Notes: generated by a model not told the origin, from the sequence alone. A stretch of DNA of 64,000 bases from Congeria kusceri (GCA_027627225.1 CM051025.1:77292474-77356473); one strand, 5' to 3'; positions 39,301-43,843 are shown, counted from the first letter of the stretch. Numbers and translations: made by a program.

Positions 39301-42300
39301 TCATTTCATTGTACTGTGTTGATAAAGATTAAATGGGAAATTTTAAAAAAGCATCTTGCAAATTGTAAGACTATGTTTACATTTTGAAAATGATTTTGAA
39401 ACCATGCACAATTGAATTTGTAGCACTGCTTGATAATCTATGTATGCTTTGACCAAGCCATTGCATGGTGTGTGTGCATCCCGGGACAGGACTTAGACAA
39501 TATGTTTATATTCCCATTATTGTTTTATGGCTGCATGCACTTTCCTGGCTGCATGCACTTTCCTGTTCCAATTATCCCACAGCCTGGATATGAATTGTGT
39601 TTCTGTATTTGTGTTTTATTCTAAACTCATCACATATGATGATTTAAGAACCAACTAAGGTAAAACTGTTCTCTAAAGTGCTTAGCAGTTTTCATCACCT
39701 CCAGTGACCATCTGAAATATAATGGACATTTGTCATCTTGTTAACCGTGAAATTGTGATTGTTATGACCTATTGCTAAATGGTTGCCTTCTACTGGTATC
39801 ACCTGTTCTCCAGACGAGGATGACCGGTTTTTACAGTCTGTGTGTGAACAGCAGGAGGCGTACATTCCCCACTCGGAACCTCTGTCTCAGAGACTGATGG
39901 ACCAGATCAAACAAAGGCTCAAGGTAACTTATTGGTAATGCTGAGTCCAACATGTAGCAATACAACCCAAACCTTCTATTTATGTATTGTTGTTGTTTTT
40001 CTTTTAATGTTATATACATATTCTAATTGTATAACTCAGAACCTAATTGGAAATGATGTAATTATTAAAATATACAATAAACAACGTTTGCTGAAGTAGA
40101 TAGTGGGAATTTACTTGGGACTTTGATTCTGTATGTGTGTGTTGTTTAGTGGAAATCAGTGGAAATTGTACAGATTATGCCTTCCAGTGCTGTTAAGTTG
40201 TGAAATACAGATTTATGTTTTATGACTCTCTCAGCCTTTACAGGTCTGTTGCTGTATTTTTGTAGCTGGAATGGCTGATGGACATGACGCTGCGGGACAT
40301 ACTGCTCTACCTGCTGTACCTGGCTGTAGTGCTGATTGTCGTGTACGGCCACCGGGATGTGAGGCCTGCATACCGTAACACTGTGGCCGTGGAAGATATT
40401 TTTGTTAATCCAGGCTGCTTTTTGCTGACAGAGGAAAGTATAGTGTACACAAATAAAATTTTCAACTTGAATTTAAATATCATTTCTTAAACACAAAAAA
40501 TAATACTTTTATGTTTAGATTTACATCATAATTTCAATTTCTGTTTTATTTACTTTTATTTTATTTCAGCTCCTTCCTTGCTTACTACTTTTTAATTACT
40601 GTAGGGACTTTATTTACTATAAAAAACTAGACCAATTTTTTTTTTTCACAGCTATGTATAAGTATCTGTGTGTATTTTTTATGAGCTGGTGGCCTCTGAT
40701 ACAATACATTTAATATAATTACACCATGAGAGTTATAGCATATTTTGCTTGGAAGCTAAACATAATATGGAACTCTTGACATACTGGTAAGTTAACTTGT
40801 TCTGACCTGTTGTGTTATCAGGCTGACAAAGTGGAGACATTCTATAAGTACCTGTATAATGTGGCCATCCCCAGTTTAGCAGACATGGCTGTTGCTGACC
40901 ACGAGTATGCCACACCAGGGTCCAGTCACTTCCTGCTGGGGCCATGGAGACTGAGACAACTCAGGGTGGCTAAAGGTAACATGCTTTATTATGCCTCCCC
41001 ATCATAGATGATGGGGTATACTGGTTTGCTAATGTAGGTCGGTAGACCACGTTTGTTTCCGCTCTCATACTTCAAGTTTTCATCCGATCTTCACCAAACT
41101 TCATGAAAATGTTTGTAGGCATAACATCGCAACCAAGTTTGTTAATCAAGTGGCCCCAGGAACTGCCGAGTTATGGCCCTTGAAGTATAAAATTGGCCTT
41201 TTAACTGTTTCTGCTTTCTAAGTCCAATAGCTTCATCACATCTTTACCAGACTTGATGTGTCATCTGTCTATTAATGTCTTGTAAATCTGTCTGCAAATT
41301 TCAAGCATTCAGATTAATTAAACACACAAACAGTTTGATCATATGTCAAACAATTGTAAGTCCATTTAAGCCATGAAATGTTCATTGGGTGATTGAATAA
41401 GAACAGAAGGATCAGGTTTCGGGGGAACATGAGTAGAGTTATAATTTTATTAATAGTACTTGTTGCTGCCCATGGGTAGTAAAAATAGTCAAATCTGTCT
41501 GTAGCAGTGGAAGTTAAATCAGGTTTGAATTAAGAATAACTTACTTATTTGCCAGATTAATTGGTCATTTCTTAATTTCATTTATTTTTTAAGTACATGT
41601 TGTACTTACTACAAGCTCTTATGAAAGAAATTAAAAATGATGTAATGGTAAATAGATTTTATAACAAAAAATGTCGGCGTAATTCTGTCCCAGGCTCCTG
41701 CTATCAAGGCGCTGAGAGGATATTTGAGAGATTCCACATCTACAATGTACAGTGTTCCAATGCGTACTCGCTGGGGGCACAAGGCTCCAGCAATTACAAC
41801 ATGACCTGGTCTCAGTCCTTACCGGAGGATGTGTCAGTGGAGTCACCATGGATACACAGGTCGTCGTGGCAACTGAAGACGCTGCCTGTAACTGGGAAAA
41901 GGGCGACATACTCTGGTGGAGGTTATGTGCTTCTGATGCCTCAGAACTATGATCTTCATCCAGGTATGGCAGAAATATATGAGGTATGTTGTGGGAAAAT
42001 GGGGCTTAATGCATGTGCATAAAGTGTCGTCAAGGAAGTTTCTTCTTAACATACATCCACTGTAGGTGGAAAGTGTCGTCCCAGATCAGCCTATGCAGAC
42101 TGCACATGCTGATCCGGAACGACACTTTACACACATGCATTAAGCCCGGTTTTCCCTAGACACGCCTCATATAAAGTTATTGTGTTGTGAGATTTCATGC
42201 CTGTTTTGGATATTTGCTTTTTTCTTTCTTTTTTTAATATTTCTGATATAAGGATGCAGATGATTGCAAAAATGGGTTTGCATTCAGCAGCTTGGATATT

Positions 42301-43586
42301 TTATTTGGCCTATGACATGTTTAGGTGCAGTACCTTTGAAATCCTTTCAGTATTTTGTAATAGTTTTACCAAAACCAGCCTTGGTACATGTATCTGTATA
42401 TTTGAGTGTATACTAAAACCATGCTAAATAACCACCCTGATTTTTCAACCACAGGGCTAAAGCAGACCCAATTGTTTTCCTATGTATTTGAATGGTCACA
42501 AACTTGAATAGATCAGTGTTTAGTGTTCGACATAATATAAAAATAATATCCATAAACTATAATTTATACCATCTGTATTCAGTAAAACATTTAATTGAAA
42601 ACAAATAAATACACTGGATGTATCTTTTCTTCCGGACAGGAATCATCAATGGCATGTGGAATTCAGACTGGATAGATGAGCACACCCGAGCTGTTATGAT
42701 AGAGTTCACACTGTACAATCCCAATGCAGACCTCTTCACTGCCTGTGTGATTCTGTTTGAGTACTTGAACACAGGAGTAGTCGTACCATCTCACCAGTTC
42801 CATTCCACCCAGCTTTTTCATTATTCAACTGATTTTGCTATGTTTGTTGCCACATGTGAAGTTCTGTTCTATGCATTTAACGTTGCGTTTGCATATATTG
42901 AGTGGACGAAGTTAAAAGTTCTGGGGAAAAGAGCTTACTTCAGCGACTTTTGGAGTTATATTGAAATAATACAGATTGGCTTGTCATATTCTGTAATTGG
43001 ACTGTTTTTCCAGCGTATGGTTGCAGTGAATAGTGTAATAAATGATTATCGTGCAAGTGATGGAACCTCATACATCAGCTTTCAAGCAGCGTTATTCTGG
43101 GACTCTGTCTTGATGTACCTGATGGGCTTCTTAGTTGGCCTCGTCACCCTAAAGTCCATCAAGCTGCTTCGTTTCAACAAGAGGACATTCTTGGTTGGAG
43201 ATACGGTTGACCATTCAAAGGGCATGCTGTTCAGTTTCCTATTCATGGCCTGTATATTTGGGATGGGGTTCGCGCATTTCTGCTATCTTGCTTTCGGAAA
43301 GGTGCTTGCTGATTACAGAAGCCTACTCCGTAGTTTCATGACAATTTTCAATTTTGCCCTGGGGCATTCAGATCTACCTGGACTTCAGCGTACAGACAGG
43401 GTATTGGGGCCAATTTTCTTTGCCATGTTTGTGTTTATTGTCACGTTTTGCTTCATGACTGTCTTTGTAGCCATTCTCAGTTTTGGAATCAATGAGTCGA
43501 AGGCCCTGTTCATGAAAAGAAGAAACAAATTAGAATTGCTAGATTATGTTGTCATGAAATTTAAAACCATTGCCGATATGAATTAA
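275..43586 (+). CDS. REJ-type polycystin-1-like protein (31-exon gene span)
   Basis: This is a multi-exon gene for a large membrane protein of the polycystin-1 family, about 2221 residues from 6666 coding nt. Approximate order: signal peptide 1-18; unassigned region to about 190; Cys-rich segment about 192-257; REJ module 271-540; GAIN region ending in a GPS site near 980-1015; helix 1 near 1045; PLAT domain about 1080-1165; helices 2-3; a cytoplasmic loop with a 66-residue duplication (1388-1597); helices 4-5; then a six-helix polycystin channel with its extracellular TOP domain (1720-2221). Family knowledge: such proteins are self-cleaved at GPS and may assemble with polycystin-2-type subunits; sea urchin REJ proteins and PKDREJ act on sperm. 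That role is not proven here. LRRs, PKD repeats and lectin domains of PKD1 are not seen. Length is close to PKDREJ. Only the exon 12/13 junction is unsettled. Confidence 0.88.
503..635. repeat. short tandem repeat, 39-bp unit
   Basis: About two and a half copies of a 39-bp unit with CTACTAAGRAGACTTCTCGG and TTTTTCGGAC (unit starts at 542 and 581). Since 39 is a multiple of three it leaves an incidental open frame. Related TTTTCGGAC words recur at 21490-21580. Lies in intron 1. Confidence 0.6.
655..1650. other. intron 1, no gene recognised
   Basis: AT-rich intronic DNA. Words such as TACCGCCAATAAACCG resemble the element at 51077-51658. A 92-codon open frame at 911-1189 shows no coding character or homology that I recognise. 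Confidence 0.3.
1655..2692 (+). mobile_element. non-autonomous element with internal tandem units (copy 1)
   Basis: Starts with a variant of AGCTCACCTGAGC and a GTGAGCTTTTGTGATCGCC block; ends TTAGGTGAGCAACCTAGGG then GGCCCTCTTGTT. Inside are about five diverged units of roughly 145-162 bp with AGAACATTTGTTCTTATGAT, TCTCGGACAAGTTCGAA and GGGTCATGTGGGGTCAAAAAC. Open frames here (for example 1947-2552) are by-products of the repeat. Termini and 3' end match copies at 4904, 8514 and 13078. Intron 1. Confidence 0.75.
2693..2933. other. rest of intron 1
   Basis: AT-rich sequence up to the exon 2 acceptor; nothing else recognised. Confidence 0.3.
2934..3148 (+). CDS. exon 2: N-terminal extracellular segment with 15-aa duplication
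   Basis: Acceptor TTACAG ends at 2933 and donor GTAAAA starts at 3149. It enters in phase 1 and leaves in phase 0. It encodes two near-identical 15-residue units built around WSPSFQVSGMA, then a stretch with two cysteines (ASICRYDHKI and VPVGCNKLY). No known domain recognised. A second possible donor at 3144 would break the frame into exon 3. Confidence 0.75.
3563..3754 (+). CDS. exon 3: N-terminal extracellular segment
   Basis: Sixty-four whole codons between an AG at 3561-3562 and donor GTAGGT at 3755. The product ends with alternating hydrophobic residues (ISLFGRFGTATVTIW) like the last strands of a beta-sandwich, so an Ig-like or lectin-like fold is possible but unassigned. Confidence 0.78.
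4269..4378 (+). CDS. exon 4: N-terminal extracellular segment
   Basis: Acceptor TTCACAG ends at 4268; donor GTAAGT at 4379. It is the only open frame of the three, enters phase 0 and leaves phase 2. It contains two cysteines (VMCSWNNG, QACKDVRLE). It continues the unassigned N-terminal domain. Confidence 0.75.
4579..4610 (+). CDS. exon 5: 32-nt small exon
   Basis: Acceptor AGTAACAG ends at 4578; donor GTAATG at 4611. It enters phase 2 and leaves phase 1, the change needed to join exon 4 to the Cys-rich exon 7. Reads through as EFCQDEVMTVS across the junctions. Too short for an ORF scan; support comes from splice sites and phase only. Confidence 0.62.
4904..6353 (+). mobile_element. non-autonomous element with internal tandem units (copy 2)
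   Basis: Begins ATAGCTCACCTGAGC (4904) and ends AACTCAGGTGAGCG then CTGGCCCTCTTGTT. Internal units contain TTTTCATCCAATCTTGACC and GTTATTGCTCC. The terminal sequences are shared with the other copies but the internal unit differs, so the termini define the family. Lies in intron 5. Confidence 0.7.
6835..8082. mobile_element. MITE with TA target site (Tc1/mariner-like)
   Basis: Termini CTGTGGAATCACT at 6835 and AGTGATTCCACAG ending at 8082 are exact inverted copies over 13 bp and weaker further in. Both are flanked by TA (6833-6834 and 8083-8084). It lacks a transposase frame. Internal sequence from about 7350 to 7800 is shared with 63040-63560. Intron 5. Confidence 0.75.
8258..8284 (+). CDS. 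exon 6: 27-nt microexon
   Basis: Pyrimidine-rich acceptor TTTATTGCAG ends at 8257; donor GTTAGT at 8285. At 27 nt it enters and leaves in phase 1, so it can be included or skipped without a frame change. With exon 5 it reads DACSMQAVQ, adding one cysteine to the Cys-rich segment that exon 7 continues (DTAGCTDGLW). It may be alternatively spliced. Confidence 0.5.
8514..10422 (+). mobile_element. non-autonomous element with internal tandem units (copy 3)
   Basis: Begins TTAGCTAACCTGAGCAC then GTGAGCTTTTGTGATCGCC; ends TCTCAGGTGAGCTTCCTAGG and GGGCCCTCTTGTT. About nine internal units of 155-166 bp carry AAGGCCCAGAGGTTTCATAT, TATAGTGGTCCTCTACAAAG, ATGCCCCTGGGGTCAAAAC and GGTCACATGGTTTATAT. The same unit fills the copy at 13078. 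Intron 6. Confidence 0.8.
10423..10789. repeat. fragment of an interspersed repeat
   Basis: Two related blocks with TTTCTGGGCTATTTCT / ATTTCTCAGCAACC and GGAACTTCAGTACCATG / AGACTCACTACCATG, about 180 bp apart. No coding frame and no clear termini. Confidence 0.45.
11389..12303. mobile_element. 915-bp MITE with 7-bp target duplication
   Basis: Termini CATACATGCCATA and TATGGCATGTATG are inverted copies. The flanks ACTAAAT (11382-11388 and 12304-12310) are a perfect 7-bp direct repeat, and the interrupted host unit reads on correctly when the element is removed. Near the ends are repeated CCGGGACA words. No transposase frame seen. Confidence 0.8.
12515..12594. repeat. perfect 40-bp tandem duplication
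   Basis: Two identical 40-bp copies starting GCCAAATACACCATTTCCGG at 12515 and 12555, inside the tandem-unit element. Confidence 0.85.
13078..15287 (+). mobile_element. non-autonomous element with internal tandem units (copy 4, nested)
   Basis: Starts TTAGCTCACCTGAGCAC and ends TCTCAGGTTGAGGG, then CCTCAGGGCCCTTTTGTT. About eleven internal units of the same ~155-165 bp type as at 8514. It is inserted between the arms of the fold-back element. The open frame at 14421-14687 is repeat by-product. Confidence 0.78.
15056..15597. repeat. 271-bp tandem duplication of the element 3' end
   Basis: The last internal unit, the 3' terminus and about 35 bp of flank (TTTCTGATTCATTTATTTAT) occur twice, 271 bp apart (compare 15281 and 15552). 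The duplication therefore happened after the nested element had inserted. Confidence 0.75.
15956..16096 (+). CDS. exon 7: cysteine-rich segment before REJ
   Basis: Strong acceptor CTTCTTTTTAAG ends at 15955; donor GTATTG at 16097; phase 1 to phase 1. The product has seven cysteines in about 40 residues (CTDGLWSY, CSSSCLD, NNCFM, ACGNACP), a small disulphide module. Later AGs at 15960-15961 and 15963-15964 keep the same frame and could be used instead. A fold-back element ends only about 40 bp upstream. Confidence 0.75.
16894..16933 (+). CDS. exon 8: 40-nt linker exon
   Basis: Acceptor TCTTTGCAG ends at 16893; donor GTATGT at 16934. Enters phase 1 and leaves phase 2, encoding GLERTGSSEDVKIT. 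It links the Cys-rich segment to the REJ module. Confidence 0.7.
17270..17592 (-). mobile_element. tRNA-derived SINE
   Basis: On the minus strand a tRNA-like head reads TCCGGCTAGCTCAGATGG (box A type) at about 17568-17586 and GAGTTCACCTCCCGGCC (box B type) further in. A body containing the complement of TCATATCACGGCGGTCAG and a T/G-rich (TTTG)n tail near 17280 follow. Intron 8. Confidence 0.7.
17742..17980 (+). CDS. exon 9: start of REJ module
   Basis: Acceptor TGTTTCAG ends at 17741; donor GTGATA at 17981; phase 2 to phase 1. The opening CLANCEPTANPQ has the Cys-x-x-x-Cys and Asn-Pro pattern of REJ modules, then beta-strand-like sequence with paired cysteines (NACPGGDLSNC). Confidence 0.85.
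18262..18468 (+). CDS. exon 10: REJ module
   Basis: Acceptor CCATTTCAG ends at 18261; donor GTATTA at 18469; phase 1 to phase 1. It carries REJ signatures: GQCQVAPTHGYALVTNF followed by ITCDGF and a strand LQLTYTFTV. Family REJ modules repeat this G-x-C, P-x-G-x-A-L, C-x-G-F order. Confidence 0.87.
18490..20490. other. intron 10, AT-rich
   Basis: No gene recognised. It has ATT-rich low-complexity DNA (19215-19265) and several short open frames without coding character. Confidence 0.3.
20501..20646 (+). CDS. exon 11: REJ module
   Basis: Acceptor CTTCTTTCAG ends at 20500; donor GTACAA at 20647; phase 1 to phase 0. Product includes LLYSGVSTMVANVKL and LHLYVVASISNGASAT, the late beta-strands usual in REJ modules. 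Confidence 0.85.
21071..21206 (+). CDS. exon 12: REJ C-terminal helical part (3' end uncertain)
   Basis: An AG at 21069-21070 opens a phase 0 frame with VTDIVKELLDVSNTG and GDLISTGD, matching the helical stretch after the REJ beta region. Three donors are possible: GTGGGC at 21191 (phase 0), GTATAG at 21202 (phase 2) and GTGTTA at 21207 (phase 1). Only phases 0 and 1 can join exon 13. I use 21206, which gives a total length divisible by 3. The 7.5 kb intron that follows holds the retrotransposon. Confidence 0.6.
21480..22130. other. intron 12, 5' part
   Basis: AT-rich DNA with TTTTCGGA words (21490-21580) that echo the repeat at 503-635. The upstream boundary of the retrotransposon lies somewhere in 21900-22132, but no target duplication was found by eye. 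Confidence 0.3.
22133..24274 (+). CDS. non-LTR retrotransposon ORF2 (reverse transcriptase, RNase H), 5'-truncated
   Basis: A 713-codon open frame. Reverse transcriptase motifs: LDFQAAFD (D42, D48), GTPQGSVISPLLF (98-110) and YADD (131-134). An RNase H domain follows with YTDGSK (D431), SAELLAI (E468), LSDSLSS (D492), WCPAH (H537) and GNDMAD (D547), so all expected catalytic residues are there. Near the C terminus C643-x2-C646-x7-H654-x4-C659 forms a zinc knuckle. This order fits the I/Jockey-related group of elements that carry RNase H. The apurinic endonuclease and the first RT residues are missing, so the copy is 5'-truncated and cannot move itself, although the rest has no stop. It lies in intron 12 in the gene's orientation. 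Confidence 0.93.
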   Translation: MFEGVTDNCLLGRSTLDQLARLQHDIIYAKNRRQSVLAIFLDFQAAFDLTWTFGILTKLADYGVTGNCFHYIRAFLEGRKIKVRVDGVSSDEAITERGTPQGSVISPLLFSIIVSDLPETVKTSGLVISQYADDSGTWLMGSKLSTLQKKAQAGLDSIWQWAIKWGFKISPTKTVGILFGNQIQHSLDLTLGGTKIIFEKVVKFLGMYLDKQLTFIHHFKHLAERCERDLNLMRMLRGTGFGSDKNSLLLLYKSLIRPKIDYGAQIYSCATPNALKMVDTIQNKALRIALRALPCTPGCTMEGEAGVLPLTLRRKQQTLQYWARAQSRRSNPVNGLFGTGTFIRGRELRKKHVAYPFGASTRTLVEEAGLKDVIVADMSPSEIPPWLLHPPEVDTYLSTIITKSDSPHLVKSETLNYTNTKYAEYLKIYTDGSKCPDSGLVANSFVIPSKNVQRTSRLSNNLSIYSAELLAISFAMCWIYVNKPTKTAILSDSLSSLESIKNRNSRSRPDILNEILELNQQCLDKSLQVTLVWCPAHVDIPGNDMADREAKEGLKRVSVDIGVPLGPTEIYSRAKTFVMREWNNAPPADTVYNAPFIAQKTLSRPYRYSSNIILDKCITRLRMGTSLLPASAGKHILKLDPLCSQCGTPYTADHLLSQCIQFNTQRDKLKSTFSQLNLNFSIKNILDPMGNNKLPVYRSLATYLVDCQITDKI
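24362..24740. repeat. ~165-bp tandem units in retrotransposon 3' UTR
   Basis: Three diverged units, each with a TTTAGTGTRTATATCACA-like segment, a T-run, an element like AATATGGATTCGATG and AAAAGGGTYARAGAGTA. Unit starts are near 24362, 24525 and 24693. Confidence 0.55.
24831..28700. other. intron 12, 3' part
   Basis: Mostly AT-rich DNA with no gene recognised. A 25-bp tandem pair (CCCTAGAAAGTAAGCCGTTT) lies at 25669-25718. The part to about 26450 may be 3' UTR of the retrotransposon. The open frames at 26932 and 27451 have no recognisable product. Confidence 0.35.
28708..28790 (+). CDS. exon 13: REJ C-terminal helix
   Basis: The frame AVQMVDIIMSSVNND then a Ser/Asp/Lys-rich tail ends at donor GTTTGT (28791), phase 0. 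The acceptor is ambiguous because CAG recurs: at 28707, 28713 or 28718, and TAG at 28688. The helix pattern fits the REJ-family segment with a conserved Asn after the helix. Confidence 0.65.
28965..29105 (-). mobile_element. tRNA-derived SINE head
   Basis: Minus strand: GCGGAGCCGTGGTCTAGTGG (box A type, TCTAGTGG) near 29105-29085 and GGTTTGAGCCCC (box B type, near 29042-29053). The spacing is tRNA-like. It sits between exons 13 and 14. Confidence 0.55.
29456..29587 (+). CDS. exon 14: pre-GAIN helical region
   Basis: Acceptor TTTTTTCACCAG ends at 29455; donor GTGGCT at 29588; 44 whole codons. Product VVANLASAVESVASV then LARTTQSPAELTPETQ matches the polycystin/REJ motif of a helix followed by T-x-x-P-x-E-L-T. 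Confidence 0.82.
29600..30380. other. intron 14, no gene recognised
   Basis: AT-rich intron. The block near 29880-30075 (TATGTCCCCGGCATCTTG; CACCGAACCTCACTTTGACC) looks like a degraded interspersed repeat. Confidence 0.3.
30387..30481 (+). CDS. exon 15: pre-GAIN helical region
   Basis: Acceptor TTGTTTGCAG ends at 30386; donor GTAGTA at 30482; phase 0 to phase 2. Product starts DAAASVAESLATSLFQRR, an amphipathic helix continuing exon 14. Confidence 0.78.
30590..30656 (+). CDS. exon 16: pre-GAIN segment
   Basis: Acceptor ATATTACAG ends at 30589; donor GTAAGG at 30657; phase 2 to phase 0. Encodes NILNVVGQLLDIKAN, the helix that precedes the GAIN region in REJ polycystins. Confidence 0.78.
31190..31435 (+). 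CDS. exon 17: GAIN region
   Basis: Acceptor AAATTTTAG ends at 31189; donor GTATTG at 31436; 82 whole codons. Encodes VVEVLSNTLLSTQVVG and a strand-rich part with DTISLGVAKVTRDDL. Two N-x-T sequons are visible, as expected for an extracellular domain. Confidence 0.85.
31867..32020 (+). CDS. exon 18: GAIN region
   Basis: Acceptor TTTGCAAACCAG ends at 31866; donor GTCAGA at 32021; phase 0 to phase 1. Product LVYMKTNPYTWDDTAKDV then LSMELL and FEPVTINIPIA. The motif of an aromatic-rich N-P-Y/F segment and a strand ending in I-x-I-P is family-typical. Confidence 0.85.
32312..32982 (+). CDS. exon 19: GAIN region and first half of the GPS
   Basis: Acceptor CTTCCTGTAG ends at 32311; donor GTAATG at 32983; phase 1 to phase 0, 224 codons. 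It has many N-x-T/S sequons and ends with LACQFWNKTAEAWDQQGCE, the Cys/Trp/Cys half of a GPS motif. A GAGGCG-type MITE begins about 48 bp downstream. Confidence 0.9.
33031..33281. mobile_element. GAGGCG-type MITE, copy A
   Basis: Starts AGGCGCACCATGGGAAAACC and ends GGTTTTCCCACGACGCGCC, an inverted pair of about 55 bp that also includes GCATGTACGTAAAGTGTCAT. Internal palindromic words (GGATTAGCCTGTGCGGACTG) give more hairpins. Lies 48 bp after exon 19. Confidence 0.85.
33669..33899 (+). CDS. exon 20: GPS cleavage site and membrane helix 1
   Basis: Acceptor TGCATTTCAG ends at 33668; donor GTAGGT at 33900; 77 whole codons. It begins with the second half of the GPS, LQCLCTHMTSFSGG, where cleavage is predicted between M and T (H-M-T in place of the common H-L-T/S). 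Helix 1 follows (VVVTTVIIVWVLYIFII), then the cytoplasmic start ADKHDQEI. Confidence 0.92.
34218..34421. mobile_element. GAGGCG-type MITE, copy B
   Basis: Starts TTGAGGCGTGTCGTGGGAAA and ends AAGCCCGGGTTTCCGACGAC. Shorter than copy A through an internal deletion. Intron 20. Confidence 0.8.
34481..34556. mobile_element. GAGGCG-type MITE, partial copy
   Basis: Contains GGCGTAAAGTGTTGTCCTGG and GCATTAAGCCCGGGGTTTC. Only the 3' part of a MITE, ending about 13 bp before exon 21, so it lies over the probable branch-point region. Confidence 0.65.
34570..34684 (+). CDS. exon 21: PLAT domain, first half
   Basis: Acceptor GTTCATTTCAG ends at 34569; donor GTCAGA at 34685; phase 0 to phase 1. Product YMYLVCVVTGWWTAAGTTAN is the first PLAT strand pair with the G-x-x-x-x-A-G-T-T-A-N pattern. 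PLAT domains bind lipid or partner proteins at the inner membrane face. Confidence 0.9.
35033..35192 (+). CDS. exon 22: PLAT domain, second half
   Basis: Acceptor TTATTTTAG ends at 35032; donor GTAACA at 35193; phase 1 to phase 2. It contains QCLGDLKKICLWHDNTG and SPNW, the L-G-x-L and W-H-D-N-x-G core of PLAT. A GAGGCG MITE starts 12 bp after the exon. Confidence 0.92.
35204..35418. mobile_element. GAGGCG-type MITE, copy C
   Basis: Starts GAGGCGTTTCGTCCAAAAACC, with GCATGTGCGTAAAGTGTCG, and ends GAGCCTGGTTTTCATACAAC. It begins 12 bp after the end of exon 22. Confidence 0.8.
35841..36508 (+). CDS. exon 23: PLAT end, membrane helices 2 and 3
   Basis: Acceptor TTGTTTCAAG ends at 35840; donor GTGAGC at 36509; phase 2 to phase 1. 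It completes PLAT (YLSQVYVKDLQSG), then has DGHLWISIFSKRARSTFTRV, the conserved pre-helix signature, helix 2 (LTCALSLLLTTMLTNIMFYG) and helix 3 (NLIMFPVNLFIVQLFLKL). It ends in a very basic stretch. Confidence 0.92.
36760..37387 (+). CDS. exon 24: cytoplasmic loop with 66-aa tandem duplication
   Basis: Acceptor CACTGTTTTAG ends at 36759; donor GTAAGT at 37388; phase 1 to phase 2. It codes for the loop between helices 3 and 4, a region that varies in the family. Two copies of a 66-residue acidic, Ser-rich unit (198-bp period, units starting at 36858 and 37056) contain DVDSKALAYKS, FVVEDSKIMSGENQQS and LPFVSATSFMPETEVS. A Ser/Arg-rich tail follows. Confidence 0.85.
37495..37643. repeat. three perfect 50-bp tandem units
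   Basis: Units starting ACTTGTAAGCCCCTCTAAG at 37495, 37545 and 37595, identical to each other. Intron 24. Confidence 0.9.
37785..37875 (+). mobile_element. tRNA-derived SINE head
   Basis: Plus strand: CCCGGTTAACTTAGTCAGG (box A type) and CCGAGTTCAAGTACTGG (box B type) at tRNA-like spacing. A short tail follows. No intact tRNA acceptor stem, so not a tRNA gene. Intron 24. Confidence 0.55.
38707..38881 (+). CDS. exon 25: membrane helices 4 and 5 (start)
   Basis: Acceptor TTTCCCTGCAG ends at 38706; donor GTAACA at 38882; phase 2 to phase 0. The product opens LPWWFLYVAWVLVLAVS, the invariant L-P-W-W of polycystin-1 proteins, then helix 5 with FTQSAFVTQPVK. Confidence 0.92.
39135..39216 (+). 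CDS. exon 26: helix 5 end and loop
   Basis: Acceptor ATATTTCCAG ends at 39134; donor GTGAGT at 39217; phase 0 to phase 1. Encodes VFAIAMVFTLIFKK, the end of helix 5. Confidence 0.88.
39814..39923 (+). CDS. exon 27: cytoplasmic loop
   Basis: Acceptor CTGTTCTCCAG ends at 39813; donor GTAACT at 39924; phase 1 to phase 0. Hydrophilic, charged product (DEDDRFLQSVCEQQEAY, then SQRLMDQIKQRLK), as in the loop before channel helix S1. Confidence 0.85.
40266..40403 (+). CDS. exon 28: channel helix S1
   Basis: Acceptor TATTTTTGTAG ends at 40265; 46 whole codons. S1 is LRDILLYLLYLAVVLIVVYG, followed by HRDVRPAYRNTVAVEDIF, which fits the family R-D-x-x-x-Y pattern. The donor GTTAAT at 40404 is weak, but it is the one that joins exon 29 in frame without losing conserved sequence. 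GTGAGG at 40359 is stronger by consensus and would drop 15 conserved residues. Confidence 0.8.
40822..40975 (+). CDS. exon 29: TOP (polycystin) extracellular domain
   Basis: Acceptor TTGTGTTATCAG ends at 40821; donor GTAACA at 40976; phase 0 to phase 1. It ends LLGPWRLRQLRVAKG, the conserved P-x-R-L-R-Q-L-R-V segment of the polycystin domain. A mollusc-type interspersed repeat starts about 10 bp after the exon. Confidence 0.9.
40985..41335 (+). repeat. fragment of a mollusc-type interspersed repeat
   Basis: Starts TTATGCCTCCCCATCATAG and carries TTTTCATCCGATCTTCACC and TTATGGCCCTTGAAG, similar in style to the units at 4904-6353. It starts about 10 bp after exon 29. Confidence 0.55.
41694..41963 (+). 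CDS. exon 30: TOP extracellular domain
   Basis: Acceptor TTCTGTCCCAG ends at 41693; donor GTATGG at 41964; phase 1 to phase 1. Shows SCYQGAERIFERFHIYN, then W-Q-L-K-T-L-P and RATYSGGGYVLLMPQN, the Y-x-G-G-G-Y strand of the polycystin extracellular domain. A GAGGCG MITE starts about 17 bp downstream. Confidence 0.92.
41981..42168. mobile_element. GAGGCG-type MITE, copy D
   Basis: Starts GAGGTATGTTGTGGGAAAAT and ends AAGCCCGGTTTTCCCTAGAC then ACGCCTC. It begins 17 bp after exon 30, so it touches the 5' splice site region. Confidence 0.83.
42640..43586 (+). CDS. exon 31: polycystin channel helices S2-S6 and stop
   Basis: Acceptor TCTTCCGGACAG ends at 42639; 315 residues follow to the TAA at 43584. 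It holds the end of the TOP domain (RAVMIEFTLYNPNADLF), S2 (ATCEVLFYAFNVAFAYIEW), S3 (YIEIIQIGLSYSVIGLFF), S4 with basic residues (TLKSIKLLRFNKR), S5 (LFSFLFMACIFGMGFAHF), a pore segment SFMTIFNFALGHSDLPG and S6 (IFFAMFVFIVTFCFMTVFV). The tail after S6 is short, with no coiled coil seen. Confidence 0.95.
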
Positions 43587-43843
43587 AATTAAGAAGTAAG
43601 TGACACATGCAATGTAGTCATTTTATTTGCATACTATGTTTGTATTATTTTAGGATTCAAGTTACAATGTATATTGGTTTTTGCATTGGGCAAATGTTAC
43701 TTTGTATTTGGTTGTTAGTTTTAAAAGTTTGCTTAACTGTTAGTCACATATGTTAGTGACATAATTATATTATTGATTCAAGTTTCTTATTTGTTGTATG
43801 TAAGGCCATGGATGCAACAGACAGTTGGCTGTGATAATCTATA

